Part shown: positions 1 through 11,244 of the stretch, piece after piece | How positions within the stretch are numbered: the stretch's first letter is position 1 | How the letters are laid out: each line of letters starts with the position of its first letter | Assembly (NCBI RefSeq): GCF_028640845.1 | Contig: NC_080542.1 | Coordinates: 18,069,783-18,133,782 of the forward strand | Length of the DNA stretch: 64,000 nucleotides | Direction: 5' to 3' | DNA from: Ahaetulla prasina | Lineage: Eukaryota > Chordata > Lepidosauria > Squamata > Colubridae | Program-made: the position numbers and the translations under genes | The notes under the pieces: generated by a model | Databases searched by the model: none | What the model was told of the DNA's origin: nothing | Seen by the model: only the letters and a program-made list of their open reading frames with translations

Positions 1-360
1 TTTTTCTTCAGCCGAAACATGCCTTTAAAAGTAAAAAAAAGCCTTTGAGGATCCCACCCCTCAGCTGAGATCGGCAGAGCCTTTAAACTTAAAAAAAATT
101 TTTAAAGTCTCCTCTGGCGATGTCACCTGAGTTCCTTGTCAGCAGAATCTTACTTGCACTCTTATGTTTTCTACAAGTAAGAGTAGAGATTCTAAGGCAC
201 TTACCTGATTACTGATGAACGCATGGCTTTTTTTCCAGCCCGAAAGCCCCAGTTTCACTTTCAGCCAGACAGAATCAATTGTTTAGCTAATCTATTTCCT
301 CAGTGATCAACTAATGCTGGCTGGCTTTGCTGGCTGAGGAAGTCTGGGAATTGAAGTCCA

Positions 361-393
361 CAATAAAATAAAATAAAATAATAAAATAAAATA
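361..393. repeat. (AAAAT)n simple repeat
   Basis: A-rich pentamer/tetramer run seen directly. It marks the tail side of an old insertion but has no other recognisable partner. Confidence 0.8.
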
Positions 394-399
394 TTTGTG

Positions 400-474
400 C
401 AGCTTTCTGAGATTTGGTGTGTTTCTGTAGTGTTTCACTCTAACTATCCAAACACACAAAATCTCAGAAAGCTG
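400..474. repeat. Imperfect inverted repeat and TG-rich tandem copies
   Basis: The 16 bases at 400-415 are the exact reverse complement of 459-474, and pairing continues inward through most of the next ten bases, giving a long potential hairpin. To the right, 485-545 and 580-643 are two similar TG-rich copies containing GTAAAGTGTGAAAGTTG, so the region also holds a short tandem duplication. No gene is seen. Confidence 0.7.
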
Positions 475-1159
475 TATGTGGCATTTTGTGTGTGTATCAG
501 TTGTGTTGTGTGTGTGTAAAGTGTGAAAGTTGGTTTTTGAGCTTTTTGTGGCTGTGTGAAGTGTGAAGTGCACCTGCTTTTACATGTGTGTGAGTCAGTT
601 TTGTTGTGTGTATGTGTAAAGTGTGAAAGTTGATTTTTGGTACCTCTTATTGTTTTTTATACTTTATTATTTTTATTATTTATTGTTATTGGCCATGCCC
701 ACCCAGTCATCTGACCACCAAGCCATGCCCAATTAAGCCACGCCCACAGAACCAGTAGGGAAAATTTTTAGATTTCACCCCAGATTACACCCAAGGTACC
801 TATTACTATAGTACTTCATGTGCTTTAGTATTTTGTGAAAAAGGCTCAAATATTTCATAAGAATGGTCTCTAGTTTTCACCAGACTCTCAAAGGGATGCT
901 GATACAAACAAAAAAGTTAAGAACTCCTGGCCTTAATGAAATAGATACAGAGGCATCTGATTCAACTAGAGGATTCGAATAGAATTGAGATTTCAATTTG
1001 TAGATTAAATTCAATGGCATTTAAATCAAATTTCAAAGCCAAATTTTTTCACTTTTTATTTGGGGAACAAAAGTTTTTTGGGGAAAAAAATCTATGGATC
1101 TTTTTCTGCTTTTAAACTTCATATTATTACTACGGTAGTTACCTCATTCAGTCATAATG

Positions 1160-1850
1160 CCTGTTGGGCAAATACTTCAAGGAGAGATTCAAACTAGAAA
1201 TAAGGAGAAATTTTCTGACAGTGAGAACATTTTTAGGGAAATTGATGCTGTGTAGTTAGCAACTAAATAGTAGTTAAATGCATAGAGATGGATCTTGTGT
1301 ATTAATACCACTCTATAAAAGCCTTAGTAAGACCACATCTAGAATACCGCATCCAGTTTTGGTGACCACACTATAAAAAAGATGTTGAGACTCTAGAAAG
1401 AGGGCAGACAAGAGCAACAAAGATGATTAGAAGACTGGAGGCTAAAACATATGAAGAATGGTTATAGGAACTGGCCATAGCTAGTCTAGTGAAGAGAAGG
1501 ACTACGGGAGACATGATAGCAGTCTTCCAATATTTGAAGGGCTGCCACAGAGAGAAAGCTATTCTCCAAAGCACCTGAAGGCCAGACAAGAAATACAATA
1601 ATGGATGGAAATTGATCAAGGAGAGATTCAACCTAGAAATAAAGAGAAATTTTCTGACAGTGAGAACCATCAACCAATGGAATAGCTTGCCTTCAAAAAC
1701 TGTGGGATTTTCATCTCTGGAGGTTTTCAAGAAGAGACTGGACTGCCATCTGTGAGAAATGATGTAGGGTCACTTTGGTGGAGAGTTGTAGGACTAGATG
1801 ACCTATAAGATCCCTTCCAGCTCTCTTATTCTGTTCTGATCTGTTCAGGT
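1160..1850 (+). mobile_element. CR1 LINE 3' fragment
   Basis: It contains the CR1 3' coding and tail text found many times in this window (PLYKALVRPHLEY-type reading through to a tail near CCCTTCCAGCTCT). It is 5'-truncated and its reading frame is broken. The overlapping minus-strand ORF is only its reverse complement. Confidence 0.85.
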
Positions 1851-1873
1851 CAGATGAGTCCATACATGTAATG

Positions 1874-2112
1874 CAAAGGTGGGTTTCAGCAGGTTCTGAT
1901 CAGTTCTGGAGAACTGGTAACAGAAATTTTGAATAGTTCGGACAACCAGTAGTAAAAATTCTGACTGGCCCTGCCCCCATCTATTCTCTGCCTCCCAAGT
2001 CCCAGCTGATGGGGAGGAAATGTGGATTTTGCACCACACCCACCAAACCATGTCACGCCCACTAAGCCACACCCACAGAACCAGTAGTAAAATTTTTTGA
2101 AACCCACCACTG
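1874..2112 (+). mobile_element. hAT-type MITE (TIR starting CAxxGGTGGGTTTCA)
   Basis: The two ends are inverted copies of GGTGGGTTTCA. The flanking 8-mers at 1866-1873 and 2113-2120 match at 7 of 8 positions (atgtaatg/gtgtaatg), as expected for an 8-bp hAT target duplication. The interior is non-coding. The same family recurs at about ten places in the window. Confidence 0.8.
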
Positions 2113-2172
2113 GTGTAATGCTCATGGAATATTTATGAAATAAAACTGCACTCAGTAAAATCTTATGCAACA

Positions 2173-2178
2173 TTTATT
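2173..2178 (-). other. Poly(A) signal of RNase gene 1
   Basis: AATAAA on the minus strand, about 257 nt after the stop codon. The sequence just after it (GTTGCAT) is shared with the signal of the RNase gene at 37183, which supports homologous 3' ends. Confidence 0.65.
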
Positions 2179-2434
2179 TCTTTGATTGTATTCAAATTAC
2201 ACAGCATTTGGTAGGGTATACAATGCAAGCTTAAATGGTGCATTTGGTGATGCTTGCTTTTTTATTTTCTTTTAGTCTAAGAAAATTGCAAGACTATTCA
2301 ACAAATGCAGAAGAAGAAAACAATAGCTGCAAATCTGCACAAACCCATAAGGACTAGGGGCTTCCATATTCAGTGGGAAAGTAAGGGCTGTCCTAAAAAG
2401 CTGAGCCTTTGAGTGAGCTGCTTCAAATCTCAGC

Positions 2435-2866
2435 TTAGATCTGGCTCTCATCAAAGTAGACAGGTCTTCGACCTGCACAACGCACAACAATCAATCTTGA
2501 TGAAGTGGTTTCACTGTAACTACAAGGTGGATAGTTGGAGCCCCCTCTGTGCTTGCAGGTGGTGACCGAAAATCGGTTACGGCTACGCCGAAGCCCATTA
2601 CCATAAGGTTGACCTCCAGAACCACACACATTAATGATGCTTTTCTTGTTGTCATGAATGATGGAATTTTTGTCTTTGTAGATTGGCCTGGTCATCTTCC
2701 GTCTTTCCATCATGGTGTCACAGTAGCAGTTTCCAACGTTGCTCTTTGGATTATTGTAATGCTGCTTCAGGAAGGTCTGATAATCAGGAGCATAGACACC
2801 TGGTAACAGCACCACAGCCAGAACAAAGAAGAGGACCAATTCATATCCTTTGAAGGTCATTCTCAT
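2435..2866 (-). CDS. RNase A-superfamily secreted protein, probably catalytically dead
   Basis: Intact 143-codon coding exon. Residues 1-26 form a hydrophobic signal peptide ending VYA, and the mature part is about 117 residues and very basic. The first catalytic His is present (QH at 35-36), as is the Lys in the NTFIH-type motif (K64). The Cys that normally precedes that Lys is Tyr (Y63), and the C-terminal catalytic His of the PVHYEE motif is Tyr (Y137 in PVYFDE). An extra Cys (C47) sits two residues before the conserved C49, so the total is still six. A run ERRKMTR at 54-60 lies where angiogenins carry a basic nuclear-localisation patch. The start is set by a splice acceptor (long T-run then CAG, near 2889-2900) about 22 nt upstream, so the longer ORF reading upstream is intron. 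Known for the family: loss of the second His removes the general acid, so ribonuclease activity should be very low. I infer a non-enzymatic role, perhaps a cationic antimicrobial or ligand, or early decay. The first non-coding exon was not found. Confidence 0.85.
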   Translation of the reverse strand: MRMTFKGYELVLFFVLAVVLLPGVYAPDYQTFLKQHYNNPKSNVGNCYCDTMMERRKMTRPIYKDKNSIIHDNKKSIINVCGSGGQPYGNGLRRSRNRFSVTTCKHRGGSNYPPCSYSETTSSRLIVVRCAGRRPVYFDESQI

Positions 2867-2949
2867 GTTGACAGTTCGAAAGAGACACCTGAAAAAAAAG
2901 GAGAGAAAAGAGATCAATGTTTTGGTGGACTATTAAAGGCACTACAAGT

Positions 2950-3970
2950 AGCCCTTGACTTATAACAGTTCATTTAGTGACCATTCAAAGTTACAGTGGC
3001 ACTGCAAAAAGTTTAACAGATTAACTAACAAAGTTGGAAGGGACCTTATAGGTCATCTAGTCCAACCCCCACACACACTCAAGCAGGAGACCCTATACCA
3101 TTTCTGAGAAATGGCAATCCAATCTTTTCTTGAAAGTCTCCAGTGATGAAACTCCCACAACTTCCGAAGGCAAGCTGTTCCATTGGTTGATTGTTCTCAC
3201 TGTCAGAAAGTTCCCCCTCGTTTCTAGGTTGAATCTCTCCTTGGTCAGTTTCCATCCATTATTCTTTGTCTGGCCTTCAGGTGCTTTGAAGAATAACTTG
3301 ACCCCTTCCTCTCTGTGGCAGCCCCTCAAATATTGGGACACTGCTATCATGTCAGTCCTGGTCCTTCTTTTCACTAGACTAGCCATGTGCAGTTCCTGCA
3401 ACCGTTCATTGTATGTTTTAGTCTCCAGTCCCTTAATCATCCTGGTTGCTCTTCTTTACAGTTTTTCTAGAGTCTAAACCTCTTTTTTTATAATGTGGTG
3501 ACCAAAACTGCGGTACTCTAGGTGTGATCTTACTAGGACTTTATAGAGTGGTATTAGTACCTCACTTGATCTTGATTGTATCCATCTTTTAATGCAATTT
3601 AGAATTGCATTGGCTTTTTTGGCTGCCACTGTGCACTGATGGCTTATATTTAGCTGGTTCTCACTAAGACTCCAAGATCCCTCTCACAGTCACTGCTATT
3701 AAGCCTGATTTATCATAAGTGATTTATGATCATTTTCCACAGTTAAAACCTTTGCAGAATCCCCATGGTCATGCGATCAAAATTCAGATGCTTGGCAACT
3801 GGTTCATATTTATTATGGTTTCTATGACCTGGGGTCATGTTTTGTAATCTTCTGGCAAACAAAATCAATGGGAAAGCCAGATTCACTTAACAACCTGGTT
3901 ACTAACTTAACAAATGTAGTGATTGACTTTTATGAAATGTCGTAAAATGGGACAAAACTAGACTTAAGGG
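2950..3970 (+). repeat. Diffuse interspersed repeat split by a CR1
   Basis: Pieces at about 2950-3012 and 3690-3970 belong to one repeat family also seen at 16998-17390, 39500-39640, 59870-60150 and 63395-64000. It is recognisable by CTTGACTTA(T/C)AACA, GTGACCATTCAAAGTTACAG and CATGGTCATG(T/C)GATCAAAA. I do not recognise its class. The copy here is interrupted by the CR1 at 3012-3690. Confidence 0.65.
3012..3690 (-). mobile_element. CR1 LINE 3' fragment, inverted
   Basis: It begins with the reverse complement of the CR1 tail (GTTGGAAGGGACCTT...AGTCCAAC) and continues into reverse-strand CR1 RT-end coding text. The 115-aa minus reading 3093-3440 is CR1 protein with internal breaks. It is nested in the repeat at 2950-3970. 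Confidence 0.85.
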
Positions 3971-4350
3971 CAGTTTTTCCCCCCATGCCATCACTCTGCT
4001 AAACAACTAATTCCCACAAACTGTTAAACTATCTAGAAAGGCAGTAATACCATCATTACTTTCATCTTCCCTATTCCCTATCACTTTATTTTCTTATGAT
4101 TATAAATTCATTGCTTGTATCTTATGATTTATATTGTGTACTTAGTATCTTAGTATGATTTATGTTGATTGCTTACTTAGGATCCTATGATTATCACAAA
4201 GTCTTGTATCTAATGTTTTATGATGAATGTATTTTTACAATGACTTTGATAATGTTCTATCACTATTGTTGTACGTACACTGAGAGCTTATGCACCAGAG
4301 ACAAATTCCTTGTGTGTCTAATCACACCTGGCCAATAAAGAATTCTATTA
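3970..4350 (+). mobile_element. L2-like LINE 3' end
   Basis: It ends with the sequence around ACACCTGGCCAATAAAG and contains text on the lost codons of a FFPxAIxxLN-type RT C-terminus. The same family is present in reverse at 32400-32945. It is heavily decayed. Confidence 0.6.
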
Positions 4351-6440
4351 ACAAATGTCTCGCTTAACAACAGAAATTTTGGGCTCAATTTGGGTTGTAA
4401 GTCAAAGACTACTTCTATTGTATTTGGAAGAGATGGAAAGTAAAATGAAGTTATTCTTGTTGGTATCTTTTGTTCAAATATTTTAGGAGTCAACTTCATG
4501 ATTTCTCACTCTAAAAATGATTTCTAAATTATAAGCAGCTGTCAATATTTAATAATATCTGGTCACTCTTTTGAAGCTTCTCATCACTGATAATTTACAG
4601 AATGGGAAGTTCTTCTTGTTTTTTTGAGTTTGATTACTTGCTAGCTGACATTTCGTTACTCAACAGGATAACGTAATTGGGTCATGGAAGATTGGCTAGC
4701 AAACAACCAAGTTCAAAAACCATCAAGTCTTACAGTACAACCCTGAAGTATAAATATTATCTTTGACTGAAATATCCAGAGGTTTTTACTATTAAGCTTA
4801 ATATTAATTAATTAATTCATATAATTCATATATTAAACATAAAGCTATGTTTACTGTGCATGGTTCACAACCACTTAAGCCAATGTGGCATAGAGATAAC
4901 ATGGTAGAGTAGGATTAGAGGTACTGAAGTTCAGGTTTTCATAGCCCAACCTACCTCTGAGAGTTAATGTGCTGAGAATATCTTTCTGTCTATCATCTGT
5001 CTGTCATCTATCTAGATATGCCCTGGAAGAAAGCAATTGCAAACCAATTCTCCATTGGTTCCCATGTGACTATGTCTGTGTAATTAATTAAATTCAGGCT
5101 CATGTTGGAGGAAAATTTACTTTTACCCCTAAAATGAGACATGGAAACTACAAACATAAATTTTACTTTGTTAGTACAATTGAATGATAAAGGTGGAGAA
5201 TGCAAATTAAAAATAATTAAAGGATTAGAACAGTTTTCCTATGAGGAAAGTCTAAAAACGTTGAAGCTTTTTAGCTAAGAATCAAAGTAAGCATAAATTA
5301 ACTGTCTCAGACACAATTATGCAATGCTTGGCAAGTTATTGAAAAACAGTTTGTCATTGCCTTTATCACATTTTTTCAACTTTCCTGTTGAGTCAACAGG
5401 CAATTCATATCCTGGTGGTTTCCTTTCCAAGTATTAAACAGACTAAATTGGCTTAGTTGAATGACTATGGTTGGGATTTTCTGTGTTTGTGTGGGCATTT
5501 GTAGGTGTGGATGTTTCCATATAGCCAGACATGGACATATAATACATCTATGTGTATGTACAGACAGAGGGACTTATATTTTTACCTATATTTATTACTT
5601 CCTAAAGGTGATATAGAACAGAAATGAAATTTCCAACCTGCTATAAGACAAGATAACGCTGCTATCACTTCCCTAAAGGAAGAACACCTTCAGTTGTTCA
5701 GAACAACAAATTAAAGAGAAATTCCCAACCTCAAGTCAAAGTACTGAAACAATTTGCTTAGATCAATATCCAGTAATGAATAAAAGATTTTCTTAGAAGT
5801 TCAAATTAGAAGACAATGAATGGAAGTATTACAGATAAAACATGACAAGGAAAATATGTACTTGATAAGGTTGAATAAAGACTCCAAGCAGTGACGCTGG
5901 CAATACATCTGATTGTTATATAATGACAACAATGGATGCCACTTTAACAACACTCAGCAGCAGTTTGACTGAAGGAGGAGCACAATTTCTAGACTATCCA
6001 CTCGACATAGCCATATGGCAGCCAACAATGACAATACAGAAGATTCATGGCAAATAAATGTATAATAGGCAAATTGTGCATGCATACAAAACTCTATTGA
6101 CAATAGGCAATTGGAATATTATATAATATTATTGGCTTAGATGATCTTATTTTTAGACAGAATGAGTCAGAATTATATAAATAAGATGTCATGAACCAAA
6201 ACTATTGCTCAGATATCCAATTTCTCCAATCTCTATCCATTCAGAGAACACTTTAATTTTGATTTCTTATTTACTTACTTACATACTTACTCTTTGTTTC
6301 TGTGCTCAGTGTCATAAATATCATTTCGGTACTTCCTACTGGAAATCACTATTTTTTTTTATCCCTTCTCAGAACATTTGCTTTCCTTCTGTTACCTTTC
6401 TTGGTGCTGATACCATGATTCCTTTTTATATATAAAAATA
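4351..6440. other. Gene-free AT-rich stretch
   Basis: No credible coding region. The short ORFs here show no domain, no repeats and no splice context. A Penelope/LINE-like scrap similar to 29030-29340 may lie at about 4610-4770. Nothing else is seen. Confidence 0.6.
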
Positions 6441-6463
6441 TAGATATAGATTTGATGTAGAGA

Positions 6464-6481
6464 TAGATAGATAGATGATAA

Positions 6482-6568
<87 letters not shown>
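6464..6568. repeat. (GATA)n-(GACA)n microsatellite (Bkm-like)
   Basis: About 80 bases of GATA units pass directly into about seven GACA units. This GATA/GACA combination is the composition of the snake Bkm satellite. The reverse-strand reading gives the meaningless SIYL/CLSV repeats. Confidence 0.95.
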
Positions 6569-6659
6569 CAAACACATAGAGGGAGAGAGAGATCTAGATA
6601 CAGATACAGAACATAATGGTTGTAGATATAGATATATAATTATAATATGCATGATATAG

Positions 6660-6780
6660 ATAGCTAAATATAGATATAGACAAAGAGAGAAGTAATAGAA
6701 AAAGATAGGAAGGAGAGAGGAGAGGGAGAGGGAGTGAGGGAGGGAGAGAGAGAGGGAGGGAGAGAGGGAGGGATGGTATA
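6660..6780. repeat. GA-rich low-complexity tract
   Basis: Purine-rich AGGGAG/GAGAGA text, with no gene. Confidence 0.85.
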
Positions 6781-7546
6781 GATATAGATGGTGTAGATAT
6801 AAATGATATATATTGTTTTTCTCTAGCTGTGCCCTAATTCTTTTTATTCATTTATTAGACTTACATCTCATCTGTTGTTCTGGTGCCAAGATGGTCTGTC
6901 TATCACTTCCTCCTCCTATATCTTTTCTCAACAATGTCTATGTGGGTTATTTGGAACAAGAGAGAATGAGTGGCCCAAATTAGCTGAATGAACTTCAGTG
7001 GCTAAAGATGGTTTACCCAACATCCTTGCTACCGCACCACATGGCTTCATGAAACTAAGAAACAAGGACCAACTTTTGTAAAAGCTTCATTTACATTTTT
7101 GTTAATTTAATTACAGTTTCCTTAAACAATAAACAAACAATTCCAGGGGAGCATTTCAAAGATAAAGACACCTCCAATTTACTCAATCTTAGTCTAGTCT
7201 TGAGGAGTAAGGACTTCCTATTCTATTCCAGAAATACTATTTGTCCTTCAAGGTGCCTTCATATATAAAGCCCCAATGGGGTGCAGGTAGGATTAAAGAG
7301 GAAGTAGGTATAACCATCTACCAAATATGAGATTCATATATCTGGTGAAATTGGTGTGGTTAGGTTTCAACGGCAAATTTCCTAAGAGCTCTGTAGTTCC
7401 AATGCCACAGTGAAGAAATTATGCGGTGGGCGGAAATAGGCAGACTTAATATGAAGAAAGATCTGGGAGTGGGGGCTACAAAAGCATCACACAGGTGTTG
7501 AGAATGTCTCAATGTGTGTCTGAATTTTTGTTGTTGTTTCATTAAG

Positions 7547-7812
7547 GGCCTCTGGTGGCTCAGACTGCTAAGACAGTCTGTTATTAACACAGCTGCTTGC
7601 AATTATTGCAAGTTCAAGTCCCACCAGGCCCAAGGTTGACTCAGCCTTCCATCCTTTATAAGGTAGATAAAATGAGGACCCAGATTGTTGGGGGCAATAA
7701 GTTGACTTTGTATATAATATACAAACGGATGAATACTATTGCTTAACATAGTGTAAGCCACCCTGAGTTTTCGGAGAAGGGCAGGATATAAATGCAAATA
7801 AAAAAAAATTAA
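7547..7812 (+). mobile_element. tRNA-derived SINE
   Basis: It has a tRNA-like head with a B-box-like GTTCAAGTCCCACC, then a body through AGGTAGATAAAATGAGGACCC and a tail (CACCCTGAGTTTTCGGAGAAGGGC...ATAAATGCAAAT, then A-run). Two further copies lie at 52590-53035 and 63475-63745. Confidence 0.85.
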
Positions 7813-8066
7813 ATAGGGATTTGGGGGAAAGAGAGGCATGGGGGAGACATGAGAGAAAAGGAAACAAATGAAAAAAATGACTGAAAATAGAATGCAGGTA
7901 GGGAAAATATCAATCATGATTCAATTATGAATCATGAAAAATGTTCAAGGGTAAATTAAGTCCCTGCATCTATTGCATCATGGCTGTATTTGAACATAGC
8001 TTATTGCTTAACAAAGTTTACAATTTGAATGCTGGAAGGCACCATTGTTTGTTACAAAATGGTTGG

Positions 8067-8067
<1 letters not shown>

Positions 8068-8138
<71 letters not shown>

Positions 8139-8185
8139 CAGATGAGAGAGAAAGAGAGAGATTAGACAAAGATAATAGAAGATAG

Positions 8186-8255
<70 letters not shown>

Positions 8256-8258
8256 TAG
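8068..8258. repeat. (GATA)n arrays flanking a tandem duplication
   Basis: Two long GATA runs separated by about 50 bases of GA-rich sequence. The second run is the left edge of the 1.49-kb duplicated unit. Confidence 0.95.
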
Positions 8259-8669
8259 ACAGACCGACAGACCGACAAAAAAATAGATAGAGGATGGATG
8301 GATGGATCATAAAACAGAGATAAGTGACAGATGGATGATAAATAAATTATATCTAGCTAGCTAGCCAACTAACTAGCCAGATAGAGATAGATAGATACAT
8401 AGATAGATAGATGGGTGGGTGGGTGGGTGAGTGGAGGGGTGGAGGGAGAGCTGGATGGAAGGAGGGAGAGAGGAAGGGACAGATTAATATCTGGATAACT
8501 AGATAGTTAGCTAGACAGCTAGACAGTTAGATAGCTAGCTGGATGGATAGCCGGCCAGCTGGCTGGCTAGCCGTCTGGCTGGCTGATAAAATAGACAGAG
8601 ATAGGTGATAATAGTTAAATAAATGATCGTTAGCTAGCTAGCTAATAGAGAATAATTTTTATTTTTTAT

Positions 8670-9425
8670 TTTATTTATTTATTTATTCGATTTTTATACC
8701 ACCCTTCTCCCGAAGGACTCAGGGCGGTGTACAGCCAAAATTAAAAACAAACAATGCAATATACAATTTAAAATACAAATTAAAAAACTTATTTTATAAT
8801 TGGCCTAAAAAACTTTAAAATATAAAACTAAAACCCCATTAAAATTAATAATAGATAATTTAAAATCAATAAAATTTAAGCCAGCCCCGCGCGAATGAAA
8901 AGATGTGTCTTCAGTTCGCGGTGGAAGGTCTGAAGGTCAGGTATTTGGCGTAAACCCGGGGGAAGCTCGTTCCAGAGTGTGGGAGCCCCCACAGAGAAGG
9001 ACCTTCCCCTGGGGGCTGCCAGCCGACATTGCTTGGCGGACGGTACCCTGAGAAGTCCCTCTCTGTGAGAGCGTACGGGTCGGTGGGAGGCATGCGGTAA
9101 CAGCAGGCGGTCCCGTAAGTACCCAGGCCCTAAGCCATGGAGCGCTTTAAAGGTAGTGACCAAAACCTTAAAGTGCATTCGAAAGGCCACAGGTAGCCAG
9201 TGCAGTCTGCGCAGGAGCGGTGTTATATGGGAGCTACGCGTAGCTCCCTCTATCACCCACGCAGCTGCATTCTGGACTAACTGAAGCCTCCGAGTGCACC
9301 TCAAGGAAGCCCCATGTAGAGAGCATTACAATAATCCAAGCGAGAGGTAACGAGCGCATGAGTGACTGTGCACAAGGCATCCCGATCAAGGAAAGGGCGC
9401 AACTGCCGAACCAGGCGAACCTTAA
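8670..9425 (-). mobile_element. Jockey-superfamily LINE RT C-terminal fragment, copy 1
   Basis: On the minus strand 8876-9304 reads 142 aa without interruption: RLQLVQNAAAWVI, then HITPLLRRLHWLPV, FKALHGLGPGYL, and LWNELPPGLR...LKTHLF near the end. This is the order of the region after the RT catalytic core in CR1/L2-like LINEs. It is 5'-truncated and contains no catalytic RT core. Confidence 0.85.
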
Positions 9426-9481
9426 TTGATAATTAGTTAGCTAGAAATAGAGAGGGAGGGAGGAAGGGAGGGAGGGAGATA

Positions 9482-9643
9482 CAGTGGTAGGTTGCTACTG
9501 GTTCACCATGGATTGGGCAAATCAGGAGGTTCCACCCACCGGTCCTGACATCTCTTCACATGTGCATAAGCTTCTACGCATGTGCAGAAGCGGTGCGTGT
9601 CCATGAGTGAACCGGTAGTGAACGAAATTGAAACCCACTACTG
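9482..9643 (+). mobile_element. hAT-type MITE inside duplicated unit (copy 1)
   Basis: Inverted ends CAGTGGTAGGTT and the complementary CCCACTACTG. It belongs to the same family as 1874-2112. Confidence 0.7.
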
Positions 9644-9669
9644 GATAGATAGTTAGATAAATGATAAGT

Positions 9670-9689
9670 AGATAGATAGATAGATAGAT

Positions 9690-9743
<54 letters not shown>
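9670..9743. repeat. (GATA)n between the two duplicated units
   Basis: Perfect GATA run. It is the breakpoint zone of the tandem duplication. Confidence 0.95.
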
Positions 9744-9745
<2 letters not shown>

Positions 9746-10159
9746 TAGACAGACCGACAGACCGACAAAAAAATAGATAGAGGATGGATGGATGGATCAT
9801 AAAACAGAGATAAGTGACAGATGGATGATAAATAAATTATATCTAGCTAGCTAGCCAACTAACTAGCCAGATAGAGATAGATAGATACATAGATAGATAG
9901 ATGGGTGGGTGGGTGGGTGAGTGGAGGGGTGGAGGGAGAGCTGGATGGAAGGAGGGAGAGAGGAAGGGACAGATTAATATCTGGATAACTAGATAGTTAG
10001 CTAGACAGCTAGACAGTTAGATAGCTAGCTGGATGGATAGCCGGCCAGCTGGCTGGCTAGCCGTCTGGCTGGCTGATAAAATAGACAGAGATAGGTGATA
10101 ATAGTTAAATAAATGATCGTTAGCTAGCTAGCTAATAGAGAATAATTTTTATTTTTTAT

Positions 10160-10911
10160 TTTATTTATTTATTTATTCGATTTTTATACCACCCTTCTCC
10201 CGAAGGACTCAGGGCGGTGTACAGCCAAAATTAAAAACAAACAATGCAATATACAATTTAAAATACAAATTAAAAAACTTATTTTATAATTGGCCTAAAA
10301 AACTTTAAAATATAAAACTAAAACCCCATTAAAATTAATAATAGATAATTTAAAATCAATAAAATTTAAGCCAGCCCCGCGCGAATGAAAAGATGTGTCT
10401 TCAGTTCGCGGTGGAAGGTCTGAAGGTCAGGTATTTGGCGTAAACCCGGGGGAAGCTCGTTCCAGAGTGTGGGAGCCCCCACAGAGAAGGACCTTCCCTG
10501 GGGCTGCCAACCGACATTGCTTGGCGGACGGTACCTGAGAAGTCCTCTCTGTGAGAGCGTGCGGGTCGGTGGGAGGCATGCGGTAACAGCAGGCGGTCCC
10601 GTAAGTACCCAGGCCCTAAGCCATGGAGCGCTTTAAAGGTAGTGACCAAAACCTTAAAGTGCATTCGAAAGGCCACAGGTAGCCAGTGCAGTCTGCGCAG
10701 GAGCGGTGTTATATGGGAGCTACGCGTAGCTCCCTCTATCACCCACGCAGCTGCATTCTGGACTAACTGAAGCCTCCGAGTGCACCTCAAGGAAGCCCCA
10801 TGTAGAGAGCATTACAATAATCCAAGCGAGAGGTAACGAGCGCATGAGTGACTGTGCACAAGGCATCCCGATCAAGGAAAGGGCGCAACTGCCGAACCAG
10901 GCGAACCTTAA
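10160..10911 (-). mobile_element. Jockey-superfamily LINE RT C-terminal fragment, copy 2
   Basis: Second copy of 8670-9425. The first 65 or so residues read identically. Then four one-base deletions in C and G runs (about 10494-10545) shift the frame, so the tail differs from copy 1. Confidence 0.85.
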
Positions 10912-10967
10912 TTGATAATTAGTTAGCTAGAAATAGAGAGGGAGGGAGGAAGGGAGGGAGGGAGATA

Positions 10968-11131
10968 CAGTGGTAGGTTGCTACTGGTTCACCATGGATT
11001 GGGCAAATCAGGAGGTTCCACCCACCGGTCCTGACATCTCTTCACATGTGCATAAGCTTCTACGCATGTGCAGAAGCGGTGCGCGTGTCCATGAGTGAAC
11101 CGGTAGTGAACGAAATTGAAACCCACTACTG
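10968..11131 (+). mobile_element. hAT-type MITE inside duplicated unit (copy 2)
   Basis: Near-identical to 9482-9643, with a two-base insertion in the GCG run. Confidence 0.7.
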
Positions 11132-11156
11132 GATAGATAGTTAGATAAATGATAAG

Positions 11157-11240
<84 letters not shown>
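11157..11240. repeat. (GATA)n
   Basis: Perfect GATA run closing the duplicated region. Confidence 0.95.
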
Positions 11241-11244
11241 GTGA

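Larger units (their letters stand above)
8190..11170. repeat. 1.49-kb direct tandem duplication
   Basis: Sequence from about 8200 to 9690 is repeated at about 9690-11170. The offset is 1490 bp before and 1486 bp after a cluster of four single-base deletions in the second copy. Each copy holds a GATA array, AG/CTAG-rich simple sequence, a reverse-strand LINE fragment and a small MITE. Both junctions lie in GATA arrays, which suggests unequal exchange between microsatellites. Confidence 0.93.

Noticed and set aside
2549..2806. Plus-strand 85-codon frame
   Set aside because: Antisense shadow of the RNase exon on the minus strand.
2867..2917. Extending RNase gene 1 upstream to a 160-residue protein
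   Set aside because: The added codons read through a pyrimidine tract and a CAG acceptor. They have no ATG and no similarity to the paralogs.
6392..6652. Open frames rich in SIYL repeats (also at 8008, 9522, 11008, 15376, 30226, 32680)
   Set aside because: They are translations of GATA/TATC microsatellites, with no coding content of their own.
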